NCBI RefSeq assembly: GCF_024055635.1
Contig: NZ_JAMXMB010000040.1
Coordinates: 248,001 to 312,000, forward strand
DNA length: 64,000 nt
Source of the DNA: Microbacterium yannicii
GTDB taxonomy: Bacteria > Actinomycetota > Actinomycetes > Actinomycetales > Microbacteriaceae
Direction of reading: 5' to 3'
The position numbers and the translations under genes were made by a program. The notes below the pieces were generated by a model. The model saw only the letters and a program-made list of their open reading frames with translations. It was not told the origin of the DNA and ran no database searches. Positions 1 through 7,728 of this stretch are shown here, piece by piece. Within the stretch, counting starts at the first letter, position 1. Every line of letters starts with the position of its first letter.

Positions 1-1328
1 GGGTCGCCGTCGGCGTTGCCGTGGGCGGCCAGTACACCCCCCTCGATGTGACGGGGTTGGTGCTGCTGTCGTATGCGGGCGGCGCTGCTGCCGGTGTCGC
101 CGTCGCGGGCATCGCATTCCTCGTGATGCGGCGCATCCGCAACACGCTGAACCTCAACATCGCACTCCTCCTGGTGCCGTTCACCGCGTTCCTGCTCGCG
201 GAGCTGATCCACGCGTCGGGCGTGCTGGCGGTGGTCGTGGCGGGACTGATCGTGGCCTACATCACGCCGAGGATCAGCACGGCGGCGTCCCGTCGTCAGG
301 CCGCCTGGACCTGGCCGCTCGGGTCCTTCCTTCTCAACGGCTCGCTCTTCGTGCTCATCGGCTTCGAGGTGCAGGCCGTGGCCCACGAGATTCCAGGCCG
401 CGAGATCGGGTGGCTGGTGGTCATGACACTGGCATCGTGGCTGGTGCTGCTCGTGGCGAGGTTCGTGTTCCAGACGACCTCGGTCATGATCATCCGCCTC
501 CTGGATCGCCGGCCGTCGCAGCGACTGCGACGCACCACCTACCGGGCGCGCATCGTGAGCGCCGTGGCCGGATTCCGGGGAGCGGTGTCGCTCGCGATCG
601 CGCTCTCGGTGCCGCTGACGACCACCTCAGGCGACCCGATGCCCGGGCGCGACGAGATCATCTTCGTCACGGCGGGGATCATCCTGCTGACTCTGCTCGT
701 GCAAGGCCCGATCCTGCCGGCCGTGGTGCGCTGGGCGCGGCTTCCCGACGACAGGGCGATGCAGGAGGAGCTCGAGCTTGCGGAGCGCGCGATCACCGGC
801 GCGGCCCTCACGGCGATGAAGGAGCTCGCGCACGATCACGGCGTCAGTGAGGAGACCCGCGACCGCCTGACCCGCGACTACTACGACTACCTCGAGCGCG
901 AGAACGAGCGCGTGCTGGCGCGGGAGCAGGCGGAGTTCGACCGCAAGATCGCCCACCTCGACACGATGATCGAGGGCGAGGCGATCGAGGCCGGGGCGAT
1001 CGGGGCCGGGGCGGTCGACGGCACGGCGGCCACACCGACCGCAGGCCCGACCGGCGGTTCGCTGGGAGCCACGGACGGCATGGGAGCGGCGGGTGCGGAG
1101 GATGCTGCCACCGCGACGACCGTCCTCGAGGCGCCCGCGCGGCTGCCCTCACCGCGCGAGCGTGACGAGGAGTACTCGCGGCTGCGGATAGCCCTGCTGG
1201 ACCGCAAGCGCGAGGTACTGTACCGGCTGCGCCGAGAGGGCGCGGTCGACGACACCGTGGTGACCCGGATCCAGACCCGACTCGACGTGGAGGAGCTGCG
1301 CATCACCGGCGTCGAAGTGCTGGACTGA
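1..1328 (+). CDS. Na+/H+ antiporter, CPA1 family (5' end missing)
   Basis: The frame is open to the left window edge, so only the C-terminal part is present. The visible half has about six hydrophobic helices, including LLNGSLFVLIGFEVQAV and a VAGFRGAVSLAIALSVPL segment, which match the ion-translocation core of CPA1 sodium/proton exchangers. After the last helix (about residue 235 of the visible part) comes a roughly 200-residue charged cytoplasmic tail, as in bacterial NhaP-type proteins. The tail is interrupted by a Gly/Ala/Thr-rich linker at about bases 970-1125. It should export Na+ in exchange for protons. The convergent TetR gene starts its 3' end 53 bp downstream. Confidence 0.88.
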   Translation, partial: VAVGVAVGGQYTPLDVTGLVLLSYAGGAAAGVAVAGIAFLVMRRIRNTLNLNIALLLVPFTAFLLAELIHASGVLAVVVAGLIVAYITPRISTAASRRQAAWTWPLGSFLLNGSLFVLIGFEVQAVAHEIPGREIGWLVVMTLASWLVLLVARFVFQTTSVMIIRLLDRRPSQRLRRTTYRARIVSAVAGFRGAVSLAIALSVPLTTTSGDPMPGRDEIIFVTAGIILLTLLVQGPILPAVVRWARLPDDRAMQEELELAERAITGAALTAMKELAHDHGVSEETRDRLTRDYYDYLERENERVLAREQAEFDRKIAHLDTMIEGEAIEAGAIGAGAVDGTAATPTAGPTGGSLGATDGMGAAGAEDAATATTVLEAPARLPSPRERDEEYSRLRIALLDRKREVLYRLRREGAVDDTVVTRIQTRLDVEELRITGVEVLD

Positions 1329-1381
1329 GTCGGCGACCGGCGGGTCGGCGCCCGCTCGTCGGCCCGGGCGAACGCGACGTC

Positions 1382-1993
1382 TTATACCCCGGGTGCGTGC
1401 AGGCCGGCCGAGATGAGGTCGGCGAGCGCCGGCAGGTCGGCGGCATCGGTCGGACCGGCCCAACCCTCATCCGCGGCCGGCGCGGGCCCCTCATCCCCGG
1501 AGGGAGACGCGAGCGACGGGGTCGTGATGATCGCCACCCATGCTTCCGCGGCGACCCGCACACGACGCGCGGCGATCGGATGGAGGATGCTCGCCCCGAG
1601 CACCCGCTCGACGATCGCCTGCAGCTGGCTGCGGTAGTCACGCAGTCTCGCGCGGACCTCCGGGTGCGTCCGGTGCTCACGCCACACGATGACGCCCCGC
1701 ACCGCTGACTCGCGCTGCAGTTCGCGCAGCCTGCCCGTGACGTTGAGCAGCGACTGGGCGGGATCTCCTTCCGCGATCAGCGCGGAGGTGTCGACGGGAT
1801 CGAGGTCGAGCCGTTCGCCCATCAGCGCACGCAGCAGGTCCGTCTTGCTCGGGAAGTAATAGAAGAGCAGCCCCTTCGGCACCCCGGCCCTCTCGGCGAT
1901 CGCACCGGTCGGAGTGGCGTCGAAGCCGCGTTCGGCGAAGAGGCTCTCCGCGGCGTCGAGGATGAGGCCGCGGCTCTGTCGGTCTCTCGTCAT
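1382..1993 (-). CDS. TetR/AcrR family transcriptional repressor
   Basis: A 203-residue regulator. The N-terminal helix-turn-helix runs ILDAAESLFAERGFDATPTG through GVPKGLLFYYFPSKTDLLRA, typical of TetR DNA-binding domains. The C-terminal ligand domain is not assignable. An in-frame ATG 15 bp upstream is possible, but MTRDRQSRG is the usual kind of TetR start. It lies 84 bp downstream of the SPW-protein gene on the same strand, so the two probably form an operon. A 14-bp operator on the promoter of that operon suggests autorepression. The effector is unknown. Confidence 0.88.
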   Translation of the reverse strand: MTRDRQSRGLILDAAESLFAERGFDATPTGAIAERAGVPKGLLFYYFPSKTDLLRALMGERLDLDPVDTSALIAEGDPAQSLLNVTGRLRELQRESAVRGVIVWREHRTHPEVRARLRDYRSQLQAIVERVLGASILHPIAARRVRVAAEAWVAIITTPSLASPSGDEGPAPAADEGWAGPTDAADLPALADLISAGLHAPGV

Positions 1994-2077
1994 ACCAGGT
2001 CCCTGCACGAGCGGCGGGGGCGTCGGCTGTGTCCGGCGCCCCCGTCTGGGCCGTGCACATGTGTGCGCAGGGGCACG

Positions 2078-2434
2078 TCAGTGCGGGAGCGAACGGTCGT
2101 GCATGTGCATGGCCGGGCGGACGGCGAGTGCGGCGACGATGACCGCGACTGCTCCGCCGATCCAGCAGATCCAGGCGGCCGTCGAACCCATGTCGGCGTA
2201 TCCACCCAGCCACGGAGCGACGAACAGCACCGCACCGAGCGCGAGTTGCACGTACTCCATCGCGACCATTCCCGGCATCGCGAGGTTCATGACGCCGGCG
2301 ACGATCAGCAGGATGCCGACGATCAGCATCCACGGCATGGAGGCGCCCATCGGCGGTATGAGCAGTGCCGCCACCGCGGCGACGAGGCCCACGACCACGG
2401 CGACCCAGTCCTCCCAACGAGTCCACTTGTTCAT
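2078..2434 (-). CDS. SPW repeat family membrane protein
   Basis: A 118-residue protein with four hydrophobic helices (WEDWVAVVVGLVAAVAALLI, a MPWMLIVGILLIVAGVMNL segment, a helix ending VLFVAPWLGGY, and AWICWIGGAVAVIVAAL). Spacing and the PW motifs fit the SPW repeat family, whose function is not established. The ATG chosen has a strong Shine-Dalgarno (AAGGAGGAG, 5 nt spacing); a longer frame exists but would start inside the promoter. First gene of a likely two-gene unit with the TetR gene. A regulator controlling a small membrane protein suggests a membrane-stress or efflux-accessory role, but this is inference. Confidence 0.8.
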   Translation of the reverse strand: MNKWTRWEDWVAVVVGLVAAVAALLIPPMGASMPWMLIVGILLIVAGVMNLAMPGMVAMEYVQLALGAVLFVAPWLGGYADMGSTAAWICWIGGAVAVIVAALAVRPAMHMHDRSLPH

Positions 2435-2486
2435 CGGAATCTCCTCCTTCGGAGACGGTGATGGCTCCCGATCGGGGGTCGATACC

Positions 2487-2515
2487 AAAGTATTCCTGAC
2501 TGACCGACCGGTCAA
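2487..2515 (-). promoter_or_regulatory. Promoter with TetR-type operator upstream of the SPW-TetR unit
   Basis: Read on the minus strand: -35 TTGACC (2515-2510), a 17-nt spacer, -10 TACTTT (2492-2487). The inverted repeat TGACCG-AC-CGGTCA (2501-2514) covers the -35 box and the first part of the spacer, so a bound dimer would block RNA polymerase. The TetR repressor two genes down is the obvious ligand. Confidence 0.72.
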
Positions 2516-2578
2516 GATCCCGCAGACGCCGCCAGAGCGTCCTCCGGCTCGCCGGGAGCGGGGGAGGAGGATGGATCC

Positions 2579-3607
2579 TCAGACGCGGGCGGGCTGCCAG
2601 CCGAGCGCGGGGGCGACGTGCTTCGCGAACGACTCGATCATGCGCAGGTTGAACTCCACGCCGAGCTGGCTCGGGATGGTGAGCATGAGGGTGTCGGCGG
2701 AGGTGATCGCCGCGTCCTGCTGCAGCTGCTCCACGAGCTCGTCGGGCTCACCGGCGTAGGTCTTGCCGAAGGTGGAGCGGATGCCGTCGATGACGCCGAT
2801 CTGGTCGCCGTCCTGTCGCCCGCCGAAGTACATGCGTTCCTCGGCGGTGGTGATCGGGAAGATCGACCGACTCACCGAGACCCGCGGTTCGCCCCCATGG
2901 CCGGCTTCTCGCCACGCGCCGCGGAAGGCGTCGATCTGCTCCGCCTGAAGGATGTCGAACGGCCGTCCGTCCGCGGAGGTGAGCAGCGTCGACGACATGA
3001 GGTTCACGCCCCGGCGGCCGGCCCACTCGGCGGAGTCGCGGTTGCCGGCGCCCCACCACACGCGGGATCGCAGCCCGGGGGAGTGCGGCTCGATGCGCTG
3101 CAGCCCGGTGCCCCCGCCGAAGGGCGACGACGGGTCGCGCTCGGCAAGGCCTTCGCCCTCGATCGCGCGCAGGAACAGTTCGAAGTGGTCGCGGGCGATA
3201 TCGGCGCCCCGGGGGTCGTCCGATCCGGTGTACCCGAACGCCTCGTAGCCCCGGACGACGCTCTCGGGTGACCCCCGGCTCACGCCGAGCGCGAGTCGGC
3301 CGTCGGAGATCAGGTCGAGCGCAGCAGCCTCTTCGGCCAAGTACAGCGGATTCTCGTAGCGCATGTCGATCACGGCGGTGCCGACCTCGATGCTCCGGGT
3401 GCGCGCCGCGATCGCGGCGAGCAACGGCATCGGCGACGCCTGCTGGCGGGCGAAATGGTGCACCCGGAAATAGGCGCCGTTCACGCCGAGGTCGTCCATT
3501 CCCTGGGCGAGGTCGATCGCCTGGTGCAGGGAGTCGGCCGCGGTGAGCTGCCGCCCGCCGCCGAGCGGGCCGTAGTGTCCGAACGAGAGGGTTCCGAAGC
3601 GCTGCAT
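2579..3607 (-). CDS. LLM class flavin-dependent oxidoreductase (luciferase-like monooxygenase)
   Basis: A 342-residue bacterial-luciferase-fold protein. It begins MQRFGTLSFGHYGPL and carries family hallmarks: the N-terminal beta strand followed by AIDLAQGMDDLGVNGAYFRVHH, TRSIEVGTAVIDMRYENP, and SDGRLALGVSRGSPE. Proteins of this family use reduced FMN to oxygenate or reduce varied substrates; no substrate can be named here. The frame stays open another 89 codons upstream, but that would run through the start of the neighbouring plus-strand gene, so MQRFG is taken as the start. It is divergent from the small YdhR-like gene, which may share the intergenic promoter region. Confidence 0.88.
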   Translation of the reverse strand: MQRFGTLSFGHYGPLGGGRQLTAADSLHQAIDLAQGMDDLGVNGAYFRVHHFARQQASPMPLLAAIAARTRSIEVGTAVIDMRYENPLYLAEEAAALDLISDGRLALGVSRGSPESVVRGYEAFGYTGSDDPRGADIARDHFELFLRAIEGEGLAERDPSSPFGGGTGLQRIEPHSPGLRSRVWWGAGNRDSAEWAGRRGVNLMSSTLLTSADGRPFDILQAEQIDAFRGAWREAGHGGEPRVSVSRSIFPITTAEERMYFGGRQDGDQIGVIDGIRSTFGKTYAGEPDELVEQLQQDAAITSADTLMLTIPSQLGVEFNLRMIESFAKHVAPALGWQPARV

Positions 3608-3758
3608 GTCGACTGCAACGGTACGCCCGCGGCATCCATTCCGGTGAATGCAGTGCAGGTCCGTCCTGCCGACCGCGTCACGAGCCGTCACGAGGGAAGC
3701 GTTGTCGGCGCTTCGTGGTTGCCTGGAACTCAGAGACAGGACGACGGAAGGACGAAGC

Positions 3759-4064
3759 ATGGCACATCTTCTCGTGTTCGAGTTCCCCTCGCCGGGGCCG
3801 TTCGGCGCTGAGGCGGTCACCGCGTTCAGCGACCTCGCCCGCGACATCGCAGGGGAGAAGGGCCTCGTGTTCAAGGTGTGGACAGAGGATGCCGAGACCG
3901 GAATCGCGGGCGGCGCCTACCTCTTCGAGACCAAGGAGGACGCCGATCGCTACCTCGCGTTCCACAGCGAACGGCTGCGCAGTGTCGGCGTGACCGACAT
4001 CGACGCCCGCAGCTACGGCGTCAACGACGGACTGTCGGCGATCACCGGCATTCCGTCGCGCTGA
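3759..4064 (+). CDS. Small YdhR-like putative monooxygenase
   Basis: A 101-residue protein starting MAHLLVFEFPSPGPFG, preceded by GGAAGGA. It has the ferredoxin-like fold signature of the YdhR family: a strand, a long helix (AVTAFSDLARDIAGEKGLVF), then KVWTEDAETGIAGGAYLF and a second helix with DADRYLAFHSERL. YdhR-type proteins are cofactor-free or haem-handling small oxygenases of uncertain substrate. It is divergent from the luciferase-like gene, which suggests a joint oxidative function, but nothing in the sequence proves this. Confidence 0.75.
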   Translation: MAHLLVFEFPSPGPFGAEAVTAFSDLARDIAGEKGLVFKVWTEDAETGIAGGAYLFETKEDADRYLAFHSERLRSVGVTDIDARSYGVNDGLSAITGIPSR

Positions 4065-4182
4065 GCGGCTGAGGCCGGCAGCGGTCGCACGCGCGTGACC
4101 CACTGTCCGTCTGCGGCCGGCCGTGTCTACGATGGCCGGACAGAAGATCGCAGTGGGATGCCCCGGTGAGAGGAGGCGCGTC

Positions 4183-4674
4183 ATGGTTCAGGTCCGCGTA
4201 GCCGGCGTCGCCCTCGACGCGTCAGGACAGCACGTGCTGCTGCTGAAGCCGGTGGATCAGATCCCCGGCGACGGCATGGTGCTGCCGATCTGGATCGGGC
4301 AGCTCGAGGCCACCTCGATCCTCGTGGCGGTGGAGAACGCCGATGTGCCCCGCCCGCTCGCGCACGACCTGATGGGTCTGATGCTCGCGGCGCTGGATGC
4401 CTCGGCGACACGGGTGGAGGTCACCCGCATCGAAGACGGCACCTTCTACGCCGAGATCACGATCTCGACCGCGCTCGGCGATCGCATCGTCGATGCGCGG
4501 CCGTCGGACGCCATCGCGCTCGCGTCGCGCGTGGGGGCGCCGATGTGGGTGGCGGACCACGTCCTGGCGGAGGCGGGCGTGCCCGATGTGCTGACCGAGA
4601 CCGACGCGTCCGAGCGTCTGGACGAGTTCAAGCGCTTTCTCGACGAGGTGGAGCCCGAAGACTTCGAGAGCTGA
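4183..4674 (+). CDS. Bifunctional nuclease (BFN, DUF151) family protein
   Basis: A 163-residue protein. The DUF151 core is complete: MVLPIWIGQLEATSILVAVE, the following helix PRPLAHDLM, and the terminal block GDRIVDARPSDAIALASRVG. An acidic tail follows (EVEPEDFES). Plant BFN proteins are reported to have nuclease activity; the bacterial role is unsettled. The ATG at 4183 has a good site (GAGAGGAGG, spacing 7), so the 20-codon upstream extension is not used. A TACGAT -10 lies near 4127. The gene stands alone between the YdhR-like and flavoprotein genes. Confidence 0.85.
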   Translation: MVQVRVAGVALDASGQHVLLLKPVDQIPGDGMVLPIWIGQLEATSILVAVENADVPRPLAHDLMGLMLAALDASATRVEVTRIEDGTFYAEITISTALGDRIVDARPSDAIALASRVGAPMWVADHVLAEAGVPDVLTETDASERLDEFKRFLDEVEPEDFES

Positions 4675-4809
4675 AAGTCCGCCGCGGCGACATGTATCTG
4701 GAGCGTCGCGGCCTGCTCTTTCGTGGGGTGGCCCGCGCCCGAAGTGCGGGCCATGCCGACGGCAGTCCGGTGGGCGTGCCGTCGTGACCGCTTCCTCGAA
4801 AGGCAATGC

Positions 4810-6204
4810 ATGTCCCTCAACGATCTCGCCATCGACGTTCCCCAGGCCGCGGCGGGCGCGGCCGCAGCAGAACTGCGCGCGGCGCTCGGCACCCGCGTGC
4901 TGCTGCGCGGTGACCGGGGCTTCGACGCCGCCCGGACGCCGTGGAACGTCGCGGTGTCGCAGCATCCGTTCGCCGTGGCCCTTCCCGAATCGGCCGACGA
5001 CGTCGTCGACGTCGTGCGCGCCGCGACGCTCTCCGGGCTCCGAGTCGCGCCGCAGTCGACCGGCCACGCCGCCGGCGCCTTGGCCGACACCGACCTGACA
5101 CACACCGTGCTCGTCTCGCTCAAGGCCCTCCGCGGCGTGGCCGTCGACCCCGAGGCGCGCACTGCCCGGGTGCTCGGCGGCTCGCTCTGGAACGATGTGC
5201 TCGAGGCGGCCGGGCCGCACGGCCTCACGGCGCTGCACGGCAGCGCCGGCGACGTGTCGGTCGTCGGCTACACGCTCAGCGGCGGGCTCTCGTTCTACGC
5301 GCGTGCGCACGGGCTCGCCGTCAACGCGGTGCGGGCGATCGAGGTCGTGACCGCCGAGGGCACGCTCGTGCGTGCCAGCGAGACCGAGCACCCCGACCTC
5401 TTCTGGGCGCTGCGGGGCGGCTCCGGCGCCTTCGGCGTCGTCGTCGCGATCGAGATCGACCTGCTGCCGATCGCCGAGGTCTACGCCGGCATGCTGCTCT
5501 GGGACGCCTCGCGGGCTGCCGACGTCGCCCACGCGTGGGCGCAGTGGACGGGTACCGCGCCCGAGACGGCGACCACGACGCTGCGGATCATGAACTTCCC
5601 GCCGCTGCCGCAGCTTCCGCCCTTCCTCTCCGGCCGCTCAGTGGTCGTGATCGACGGTGCGATCGATGAGACGGATGCCGCGGCATCCGCTCTGCTCGCC
5701 CCACTTCGTGCGCTGGAGCCCGAGATCGACACGTTCGCCCGCATCCCCGCGCCCGCTCTCGTCGGCGTCCACATGGACCCGCCCGAGCCCACCCCCTCCG
5801 TCACCTGGCATGCGACGCTCGGCGCCCTCCCGTCGGAGGCCGTGGACGCGTTCGTCGATGCCGGGCAGATTCCGGGGGTCTTCGTGCAGGAGGTGCGGCA
5901 CGTCGGCGGCGCGGCGAACCACAGGCCCGTCGGAGGCGGCGCGATCGCGTCACTCGACGGCCAGTACCTGGTGCACACCATCGGCATGGTGCCGGTGCCC
6001 GAGGCGCTTCCCGCCGCCACGGCTGCCGTGCGCGCCGGTGTGGCGGCGCTCGAGCCGTGGCGGATCGACGCCCTGGCGCTGACCTTCATTGACGCGCCGG
6101 GCGCCGACCGCGCGGCGGCCTTCGGATCGGCGTGGACGCGTCTGCGGCAGCTCAAGCTCGCCTACGACCCGGCGAACCTCTTCGCGGCGGCACGCCCGGT
6201 CTGA
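4810..6204 (+). CDS. FAD-binding oxidoreductase, BBE-like
   Basis: A 464-residue flavoprotein. An N-terminal PCMH-type FAD domain (about residues 30-210) contains PQSTGHAAGALAD and HGSAGDVSVVGYTLSGGLSF, the usual FAD pyrophosphate contacts. The C-terminus LKLAYDPANLFAAARPV matches the berberine-bridge-enzyme terminal motif (yDPxNlF). No Cys sits at the usual 6-S-cysteinyl position, so FAD may be bound through a single His or non-covalently. Likely a secreted-type family member acting in the cytoplasm, as no signal peptide is seen. Substrate unknown (sugars or alcohols in relatives). Start chosen at MSLNDLAID with GAAAGG upstream. Confidence 0.85.
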   Translation: MSLNDLAIDVPQAAAGAAAAELRAALGTRVLLRGDRGFDAARTPWNVAVSQHPFAVALPESADDVVDVVRAATLSGLRVAPQSTGHAAGALADTDLTHTVLVSLKALRGVAVDPEARTARVLGGSLWNDVLEAAGPHGLTALHGSAGDVSVVGYTLSGGLSFYARAHGLAVNAVRAIEVVTAEGTLVRASETEHPDLFWALRGGSGAFGVVVAIEIDLLPIAEVYAGMLLWDASRAADVAHAWAQWTGTAPETATTTLRIMNFPPLPQLPPFLSGRSVVVIDGAIDETDAAASALLAPLRALEPEIDTFARIPAPALVGVHMDPPEPTPSVTWHATLGALPSEAVDAFVDAGQIPGVFVQEVRHVGGAANHRPVGGGAIASLDGQYLVHTIGMVPVPEALPAATAAVRAGVAALEPWRIDALALTFIDAPGADRAAAFGSAWTRLRQLKLAYDPANLFAAARPV

Positions 6205-6264
6205 CACGGAGTGGCCGGCACGGAGCGGACGGGTTCAGCCCGCTCCACTCCGTGTCGGCGTGAC

Positions 6265-6978
6265 TCAGGCTGCTCCGCTCCGCACCGCGGCTGCGACGTC
6301 AGCGGGTGCGCCCTGCCAGGGCGCACCGTGTCCGGGAAGCACCCAGGAGGCGGACAGGCCGGCGAGGCGGTCGAGCGATGTGGATGCCTCGTCCGGGTCG
6401 TCGGTGAACGGGGCCGGCTGCATGCCCTGGTGGCCGGTGAGCACGTGACGCGTCGTGAGCGCGTCGCCGACGAACACGGCCTCGACGAGGGGCACGTGCA
6501 CCGCGATGCTGCCGGGGGAGTGTCCGGGCATCCCGACGATGACCGGCGAGCCGGGCAGGTCCAGGACGTCGCCGTCGTGCACCTCGACGACCTCCGACAC
6601 GTACGTCGTGGGCATCGCCCGCTTGCGCAGCGCGTAGGCGAAGAAGCCGAGAGTCGGTCCCAGCTTCATCGGGCCGCTCGCGACCTTGGGCTTCTCCCCG
6701 GTGCGTGCGCGCTCGGCATCCGCCTCGTGCACGTAGACGGGCACGCCGTGGTCGCGGCGCAGGCGCTCGGCGAAGCCGATGTGGTCGCTGTCGCCATGGG
6801 TGAGGACGACGCCCTTGACGTCGGCGGGCGTGAGGCCGAGGCCGTCGAGCTCACGCACGAGGTCCTTCCAGTGACCGGGAAGACCCGCGTCGATGACGGT
6901 GACGCCATCGTCCGTGACGACGAGATATGCGGCGACGATGTCGTTGCCGATGCGGTGCAGGTGCGGTGCGAGCTTCAT
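6265..6978 (-). CDS. MBL-fold metallo-hydrolase
   Basis: A 237-residue metallo-beta-lactamase-fold enzyme. The metal motif appears as THGDSDHIG (the first His of HxHxDH is replaced by the pattern H-G-D-S-D-H, common in this subfamily), followed by GMPGHSPGSIAVHVP, FVGDALTTR and a C-terminal PGHG. A hydrolytic role on a thioester, lactone or similar bond is likely; substrate unknown. Start MKLAPHLHRIG has an AAGGA site 6 nt upstream. It is divergent from a TetR gene with a shared operator-bearing promoter region, so the TetR very likely controls it. Confidence 0.87.
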   Translation of the reverse strand: MKLAPHLHRIGNDIVAAYLVVTDDGVTVIDAGLPGHWKDLVRELDGLGLTPADVKGVVLTHGDSDHIGFAERLRRDHGVPVYVHEADAERARTGEKPKVASGPMKLGPTLGFFAYALRKRAMPTTYVSEVVEVHDGDVLDLPGSPVIVGMPGHSPGSIAVHVPLVEAVFVGDALTTRHVLTGHQGMQPAPFTDDPDEASTSLDRLAGLSASWVLPGHGAPWQGAPADVAAAVRSGAA

Positions 6979-7007
6979 GACGCATCCTTCAGGGTGAGTG
7001 TCCGGGG

Positions 7008-7055
7008 TTGGCATGGCTACGATACGTAGCTATGATGGCTCATGTCAATAGCCAT
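7008..7055. promoter_or_regulatory. Divergent overlapping promoters with TetR operator
   Basis: Plus strand: TTGGCA (7008-7013), 17-nt spacer, TATGAT (7031-7036), driving the TetR gene. Minus strand: TTGACA (7048-7043), 18-nt spacer, TATCGT (7024-7019), driving the MBL gene. The perfect inverted repeat GCTACG-ATA-CGTAGC (7016-7030) fills the plus spacer and overlaps the minus -10. A second repeat ATGGCT(9 nt)AGCCAT spans 7035-7055 over the minus -35. A single TetR dimer could silence both directions. Confidence 0.75.
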
Positions 7056-7069
7056 CGAGAGGATGCCGC

Positions 7070-7594
7070 ATGCCGACGCCGGAACGCACGTCATACGCCG
7101 AGATCGTCGCGGCCGCGTCCGACCTTCTCGAGGAGTCCGGGCTCGCCGGGCTCACCATGCAGCGGGTCGCCGACCGGGTGGGAGTGCGCGCGCCGTCGCT
7201 CTACAAGCGCGTCCGCGACCGTGATGCGCTCGTCGAGGCGGTCGCCACTGCCACGGTGGAGGAGCTGACACGCAGGCTCGAGGCATCCGATCGCTCCCTG
7301 GAGAGGCTGGCGCGCGCCTACCGGGATCTCGCGCACGAACGCCCCGAGGGCTTCCGGCTGATGTTCGCCGCTGCCGCGCCGCAGCAGCTGCTCGATCATG
7401 CCGGTCTCACCATCGTCGAGAGTGCCGCCGCCGTCGTCGGTGACGCGCACGCGCTGGACGCGGCGCGGCTCGTCACCGCGTGGGCGACCGGCTTCATCCA
7501 CATGGAGCTCGGCGGCGCGTTCCGGCTCGGCGGCGACGTCGACGCCGCCTTCGAGTACGGGCTCGCCGCGCTGCGGAGGGGACTCGGCGCCTGA
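7070..7594 (+). CDS. TetR-family regulator with WHG-type C-terminal domain
   Basis: A 174-residue repressor. The HTH is clear: YAEIVAAASDLLEESGLAG, then TMQRVADRVGVRAPSLYKRV. The C-terminal part (RLARAYRDLAHERPEGFRLMF, then a final helix with TGFIHMELGGAFRLGGD) matches the WHG-type ligand domain often found in regulators of this size. The ATG is preceded by GAGAGGA. It is divergent from the MBL hydrolase and almost certainly regulates it and itself through the operator at 7016-7030. Confidence 0.9.
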   Translation: MPTPERTSYAEIVAAASDLLEESGLAGLTMQRVADRVGVRAPSLYKRVRDRDALVEAVATATVEELTRRLEASDRSLERLARAYRDLAHERPEGFRLMFAAAAPQQLLDHAGLTIVESAAAVVGDAHALDAARLVTAWATGFIHMELGGAFRLGGDVDAAFEYGLAALRRGLGA

Positions 7595-7689
7595 GGGACT
7601 GCCGGGTCCCGCGTGATGTACTGCACGACGGTGTCTCCAGCGATTCAGCTGGCAGGCGTAGCCTCGGCGTGATCGAGCCAGGAGGTGGC

Positions 7690-7728
7690 ATGATTCCCGC
7701 ATACGCCGTCACCCAGCGACGAGCATGA
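7690..7728 (+). CDS. Possible 12-residue leader peptide coupled to the glycosyltransferase
   Basis: A mini-ORF (MIPAYAVTQRRA) with a full AGGAGG site four bases before its ATG. Its stop overlaps the next start as ATGA at 7725-7728. The glycosyltransferase start itself has no good ribosome site, so ribosomes arriving through the mini-ORF may initiate it. A TAGCCT -10 sits upstream at 7659-7664. Conservation would have to be checked; it may be only a carrier of the ribosome site. Confidence 0.35.
   Translation: MIPAYAVTQRRA

Noticed and set aside
3608..3874. N-terminal extension of the luciferase-like oxidoreductase
   Set aside because: It has no homologous-looking sequence and would overlap the start of the YdhR-like gene.
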